A stretch of DNA of 64,000 bases, from the NCBI GenBank assembly GCA_934234215.1, contig CAKQHB010000004.1, forward strand, positions 62,001 through 126,000. Direction: 5' to 3'. The stretch is from an uncultured Cuneatibacter sp. (GTDB lineage: Bacteria > Bacillota > Clostridia > Lachnospirales > Lachnospiraceae). Within the stretch, counting starts at the first letter, position 1; each line of letters starts with the position of its first letter. The translations under genes and the position numbers were made by a program. Below the pieces are notes generated by a model. It was not told the origin of the DNA, searched no databases, and saw nothing but the letters and a program-made list of their open reading frames with translations. Positions 61,116-64,000 of this stretch are shown in pieces.

Positions 61116-61928
61116 ATGAAAAAAAGATTTGTAAGCACTCTGCTTGCCGGTGTACTGACCATCGGTCTGCTGAGCACCGCCGCATGCTCTAAGAAGGCAT
61201 CTGACGACAATCAGGATCTTCTCGCTCAGATCAAAGAGCGCGGCACCATCATTGTTGCAATGGAAGGCAACTGGGCTCCGTGGAACTATCACGATGAGGA
61301 TGACAAACTCGTTGGTTTTGATACCGAGGTTGCAACTCACATTGCAGAAAAACTCGGTGTTGAGCCTGAATTTGTAGAAGGCGACTGGGACGGTCTGCTG
61401 GGCGGTATCGAAGCCGGTCGTTATGATATCATGGTAAACGGTGTTGACCTCACCGAAGAGAGAGAAGAAGCATACACCTTCTCCGAGCCGTACTGCTACA
61501 ACAAAACCGTTATCATCGTTCCGGAAGACAACGACGACATTCACTCTCTGGACGATCTGGACGGCAAAACCACCGCAAACAGCCTGAACAGTACTTATAT
61601 GGAAATCGCAGAACAGCACGGTGCAACCGTTACCGGTGTTGATACTCTGGATCAGACACTGGAGCTTGTTATGCAGGGGCGTGTAGACGCTACTCTGAAC
61701 GCAGAAGTATCCTTCAACGACTACATGAAGGTACATTCCGATGCGCCTCTGAAAATTGCAGCTACCGCCGGAGATGCAACTGGAGTTGCAATCCCGATGC
61801 GCAAAGATCCCAGCACCGACAGCCTGAAAGAAGCCATCGACAAAGCGATCGAAGAACTGAGAGACGAGGGCGTGCTGAGCGAGCTGTCTATGAAGTATTT
61901 TGATCTGGATCTGTCTTCTGAGGAATAA
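61116..61928 (+). CDS. amino-acid ABC transporter substrate-binding lipoprotein
   Basis: 270 aa. Signal peptide with lipobox LSTAACSKK (Cys about residue 23), then a family-3 solute-binding domain: IVAMEGNWAPWNYHDEDDKLVGFDTEVATHIAEKL and YDIMVNGVDLTEEREEAYTFSEPY, LDDLDGKTTANSLN, GRVDATLNAEVSFNDYM. It delivers a polar amino acid to the permease pair upstream. The ligand cannot be read, though cystine or glutamine-type ligands are typical. Having its own long leader may give it higher expression than the membrane components. Confidence 0.93.
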   Translation: MKKRFVSTLLAGVLTIGLLSTAACSKKASDDNQDLLAQIKERGTIIVAMEGNWAPWNYHDEDDKLVGFDTEVATHIAEKLGVEPEFVEGDWDGLLGGIEAGRYDIMVNGVDLTEEREEAYTFSEPYCYNKTVIIVPEDNDDIHSLDDLDGKTTANSLNSTYMEIAEQHGATVTGVDTLDQTLELVMQGRVDATLNAEVSFNDYMKVHSDAPLKIAATAGDATGVAIPMRKDPSTDSLKEAIDKAIEELRDEGVLSELSMKYFDLDLSSEE

Positions 61929-61948
61929 TCAATTGGAAAAATTACATA

Positions 61949-62030
61949 TTGGCTAAAAAAGAAAACAGAAGCTCCATGTTGTGCTCCGGTTTCGGTTTCA
62001 ACATGTACGCTTCTGTTTTCTTTTTGCCAA
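61949..62030. repeat. long-hairpin repeat, copy 7 (core deleted)
   Basis: TTGGCTAAAAAAGAAAACAGAAGC / GCTTCTGTTTTCTTTTTGCCAA, 82 bp. The first 30 bases inside the left arm equal copy 3 (AGAAGCTCCATGTTGTGCTCC...), but the core is missing, leaving the two outer arms joined. Confidence 0.85.
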
Positions 62031-62061
62031 CGTGAATTTTTTCAATCAGCCGGCGAGAGAT

Positions 62062-62261
62062 TCGCAACAGCAAAAAGCGTCGGTAGAGGCAACGGTGTGA
62101 ATTGTACTTTTTTCGTCGTGGAGCAAGTTTGGCACCGCCAATGAGCGTATCTGTTTGAGCTCGAAGAGCGAGTTTTACGCTCATGGCGATGAGTGCTGAA
62201 CTTGTGTAACAGAAAAAAGTTCTGAACACCGTGTTTCTACCGGCGCTTTTGTAATTGCGAA
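62062..62261. repeat. long-hairpin repeat, copy 8
   Basis: A 200-bp palindrome nearly identical to copy 4 over its central 130 bp, with different outermost arms (CGCAACAGCAAAAAGCGTCGGTAGAGG / CTACCGGCGCTTTTGTAATTGCG in part). Core TGAGCTCGAAGAGCGAGTTT. The 61.9-62.26 kb gap holds only copies 7 and 8. Confidence 0.9.
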
Positions 62262-62263
62262 TT

Positions 62264-62929
62264 TCACTCCTCCTTTAAATCCAAATTCAGCCCCGCGAAC
62301 AAATCCCCCAGGCTTGTTTTCAACGGTTCTGTCTCCACCTCGTTTTCCCGTTCCCGATACAGCAGTTCGTAGTCCGGGTTTTGTTCCAGTTTTGCGATGA
62401 TTTTCGCAGTGTTCAGCGCATCGTCCAGCCCATCATGCATTCTGCCATCCGCCTCGATATCGCACAGCATCAACGCTTCTTCTAATCCAACAGCTCGGCC
62501 GAGATCGTATCGTTTTCCGAATACGTCCTGATAATCCACCCAATGCTCTGCCTGCAGGAATTGCTGCACGGATCCCTCCCACAGCCGCTTGCTCTCTGTC
62601 TCATGGCGCAGCTGCAAATAGTCCGTGTCACTCCATGCGAAAACACAGTACTCCCGCTCTCCGATCCAAGTCAAAAGGTGTTCCAGCACTTCGTTCAGAC
62701 GCGACGCATTTTTGACCTGTCTGCCGTCGATTCCCGTCAGACTCGTAATAAAATAATCCAGCACGCCATACTCCGGATGCACATATTCCCGAAACGTGTC
62801 GATCTGCTCATAGGACTCATTCAAAAGAACCGCGCCGATCTGAATGATCTCCGTCGCGTACTGATAATCCTTTCTCCGATAGTTTTTTGGAACTTTACAC
62901 ATCTCCAAATCCAACACCAAATAATCCAT
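62264..62929 (-). CDS. DEDDh 3'-5' exonuclease, short form
   Basis: 221 aa. MDYLVLDLEMCKVP (D and E ligands), EIIQIGAVLL, FAWSDTDYLQL and the HDGLDDALNTAKII block (HxAxxD type). It is a paralogue in pattern to the 334-aa exonuclease at 29939-30943 but without the cysteine-rich tail. It probably trims RNA or DNA 3' ends. The start ATG at 62929 has AGGAAGAG-type site eleven bases ahead. The stop abuts long-hairpin copy 8. Confidence 0.85.
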   Translation of the reverse strand: MDYLVLDLEMCKVPKNYRRKDYQYATEIIQIGAVLLNESYEQIDTFREYVHPEYGVLDYFITSLTGIDGRQVKNASRLNEVLEHLLTWIGEREYCVFAWSDTDYLQLRHETESKRLWEGSVQQFLQAEHWVDYQDVFGKRYDLGRAVGLEEALMLCDIEADGRMHDGLDDALNTAKIIAKLEQNPDYELLYRERENEVETEPLKTSLGDLFAGLNLDLKEE

Positions 62930-62995
62930 ACTCTTCCTATCCCTTCTTCTGCCCTCTATTTTAGCCTATTTTCGACAAGAAAGGAACTGGAATTG

Positions 62996-63024
62996 TTTAC
63001 AAGAAACTCTCTTTGCGATAGAAT
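62996..63024 (+). promoter_or_regulatory. promoter of the GNAT gene
   Basis: TTTACA (62996-63001), 17 bases, TAGAAT (63019-63024). Confidence 0.75.
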
Positions 63025-63056
63025 AAATGCAATCGTGCACAGAAGGGAGACATCTC

Positions 63057-63647
63057 ATGGAAAAGTCAAATATCACGATTCGCGCTGCACGTCCGGAGGA
63101 CGCCGCTGCATTGCTTGCAATTTATGCACCTTATGTAGAAAAAACTGCGATTACTTTTGAATACGAGGTTCCATCCGTGGAAGAATTTACACAAAGAATC
63201 ACTTCCACACTGGCGCGCTATCCGTATCTTGTCGCAGAAGCGGATGGTCAGATCCTTGGCTATGCCTACGTCGGCACCTTTCATGATCGCCCCGCATACG
63301 ATTGGTCTGTGGAAACTTCAATCTATGTTGATTCCAATTTGCGGCATTCCGGTGTCGGTCGAGCGTTACATGATGCGCTGGAACGTGTTCTCGGTGCAAT
63401 GGGCATTTTGAATCTGAATGCCTGCATCGCATGGCCAAATGTTGAAAATGATCCTTATCTGACACGCAACAGCGGCGATTTTCATGAGCATATGGGCTAT
63501 CGCCTCGTCGGCACTTTTTCAAAATGCGGCTACAAGTTCCACCGTTGGTATGACATGATCTGGATGGAAAAACACATTGGAGAGCATCTGGAAAATCAGC
63601 CGCCGATCCATCTGTTCCCAGATGTACAAAAGGAACTTGGATTCTAA
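63057..63647 (+). CDS. GNAT family N-acetyltransferase
   Basis: 196 aa. ITIRAARPEDAAALLAIYAPYV (start of fold), FEYEVPSVEEF, LGYAYVGTFHDRPAYDWSVETSIYVDSNLRHSGVGRALHDALE (acetyl-CoA loop R/QxxGxG/A) and FHEHMGYRLVGTFSKCGYKF. The pattern is that of phosphinothricin N-acetyltransferase (Bar/Pat)-like enzymes, which in gut bacteria act on unknown amines. ATG 63057 follows AAGGGAG by nine bases. Confidence 0.88.
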   Translation: MEKSNITIRAARPEDAAALLAIYAPYVEKTAITFEYEVPSVEEFTQRITSTLARYPYLVAEADGQILGYAYVGTFHDRPAYDWSVETSIYVDSNLRHSGVGRALHDALERVLGAMGILNLNACIAWPNVENDPYLTRNSGDFHEHMGYRLVGTFSKCGYKFHRWYDMIWMEKHIGEHLENQPPIHLFPDVQKELGF

Positions 63648-63675
63648 TATTTTTCTTACAAGGGAGAGTACCAGT

Positions 63676-63918
63676 ATGGCAATCTTAAATAAAAAGCAGC
63701 AGGATTTTATCCTCACGCACTTTACGGAAGGCTATTTCGACGCTTCTGTCGCAAAGGAACTGTGCAAGTCCCGCAACGTAGATGAAATTGTCGAAGTTCT
63801 GACAGAATATCAGGAAGCCTTGATTGAGCGCATGGACGATGCAAATGAAATTCAGATGCATCACCTGAACAAATTGCTGGAACAGACAGAAGAGCTGATC
63901 GATCAGCTTCTGGGATAA
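63676..63918 (+). CDS. small helical hypothetical protein
   Basis: 80 aa, charged and helical (LNKKQQDFILTHFTEGYFDA, EALIERMDDANEIQMHH, EELIDQLLG). GGGAG lies ten bases before the ATG. It sits between the GNAT gene and a partial gene on the same strand, with 28 and 18 bp gaps, so likely co-transcribed. No family is recognised. Confidence 0.65.
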   Translation: MAILNKKQQDFILTHFTEGYFDASVAKELCKSRNVDEIVEVLTEYQEALIERMDDANEIQMHHLNKLLEQTEELIDQLLG

Positions 63919-63936
63919 TAGGAGATATCACGTTCT

Positions 63937-64000
63937 ATGGATATGGAAATTCAAAAGCTTCTCGACCTTCTGCGAGGACATTCGGTTTATATTCAAACGC
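63937..64000 (+). CDS. partial CDS at right edge, possibly DHH-family phosphoesterase
   Basis: Only MDMEIQKLLDLLRGHSVYIQT is visible. The spacing of VYIQT resembles the first strand of DHH-type phosphoesterases, whose next block would be HNFPDPDA, but that lies outside the window. A second ATG three codons on is possible. AGGAG precedes it. Confidence 0.4.
   Translation, partial: MDMEIQKLLDLLRGHSVYIQT

Overview
The window looks like chromosomal DNA from a spore-forming, anaerobic Firmicute, most likely a Lachnospiraceae-type clostridium. Support comes from the spore-associated YyaC and CotS-like proteins, strong AGGAGG ribosome-binding sites, TTGACA/TATAAT promoters, a CcpA-type cre box, and several small proteins of a kind seen in Lachnospiraceae (DUF5711, DUF6128-like, paired half-size ChrA). 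There is no phage, no intact insertion sequence and no CRISPR array. The region is mostly housekeeping and catabolic genes, but its intergenic regions are unusually rich in structured repeats.

Layout. 1-4.5 kb: NatAB-like ABC exporter (two permeases, one partial, and an ATPase), then an M29 aminopeptidase preceded by a promoter-driven 99-nt structured RNA. 5.4-6.8 kb: GH4 alpha-galacturonidase. 7-12 kb: phosphoesterase, tRNA-Cys, CvpA-like protein and a 1032-aa acidic TPR protein. 12-16.4 kb: CotS-like kinase fold, SEC-C protein, ABM monooxygenase, tagaturonate reductase under a cre/CcpA site, TadA. 16.5-23 kb: ChrA pair, DUF6128-like protein, then hydratase-TatD-RsmA. 23-30 kb: YitT, AAA/PD-(D/E)XK protein, decayed genes (GH3/GPH fusion, split AraC) and a two-component system. 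30-36 kb: DEDDh exonuclease, amidohydrolase, TruA, XRE regulator, PspC, ProX-like deacylase, and a LysR gene beside a nested palindrome and an sRNA candidate. 36-44 kb: nucleoside salvage (Udp, DeoB), PepF, AroK, flavin reductase, ABC exporter. 44-54.8 kb: glucokinase, nucleotidyltransferase, phosphatase/DUF1653 pair, transketolase, envelope and spore proteins. 55-58.3 kb: Rrf2 operon, RsmH coupled to an HTH/HATPase/STAS-like regulator. 58.5-64 kb: LysR plus amino-acid ABC transporter, exonuclease, GNAT and a partial gene.

Pathway links. Alpha-galacturonidase and tagaturonate reductase are two steps of pectin-derived galacturonate use. Uridine phosphorylase and phosphopentomutase make ribose-5-phosphate or deoxyribose-5-phosphate from nucleosides, which can feed the transketolase encoded further along. 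Glucokinase and a sugar-1-phosphate nucleotidyltransferase sit together.

The most notable unexplained structure is a dispersed family of 80-200 bp long-hairpin repeats. Eight copies lie in five intergenic regions, and seven of them share an internal core resembling TGAGYCCGAAGGRCGAGTTT. A second widespread feature is a short stem-loop ending directly at the Shine-Dalgarno of many genes. Further candidates are a 115-nt small RNA next to a 63-bp nested palindrome, a multi-hairpin leader before a solute-binding protein, and an AraC gene apparently split by an inversion that carries a histidine kinase/response regulator pair. Functional names are from family recognition by eye; no search was run.
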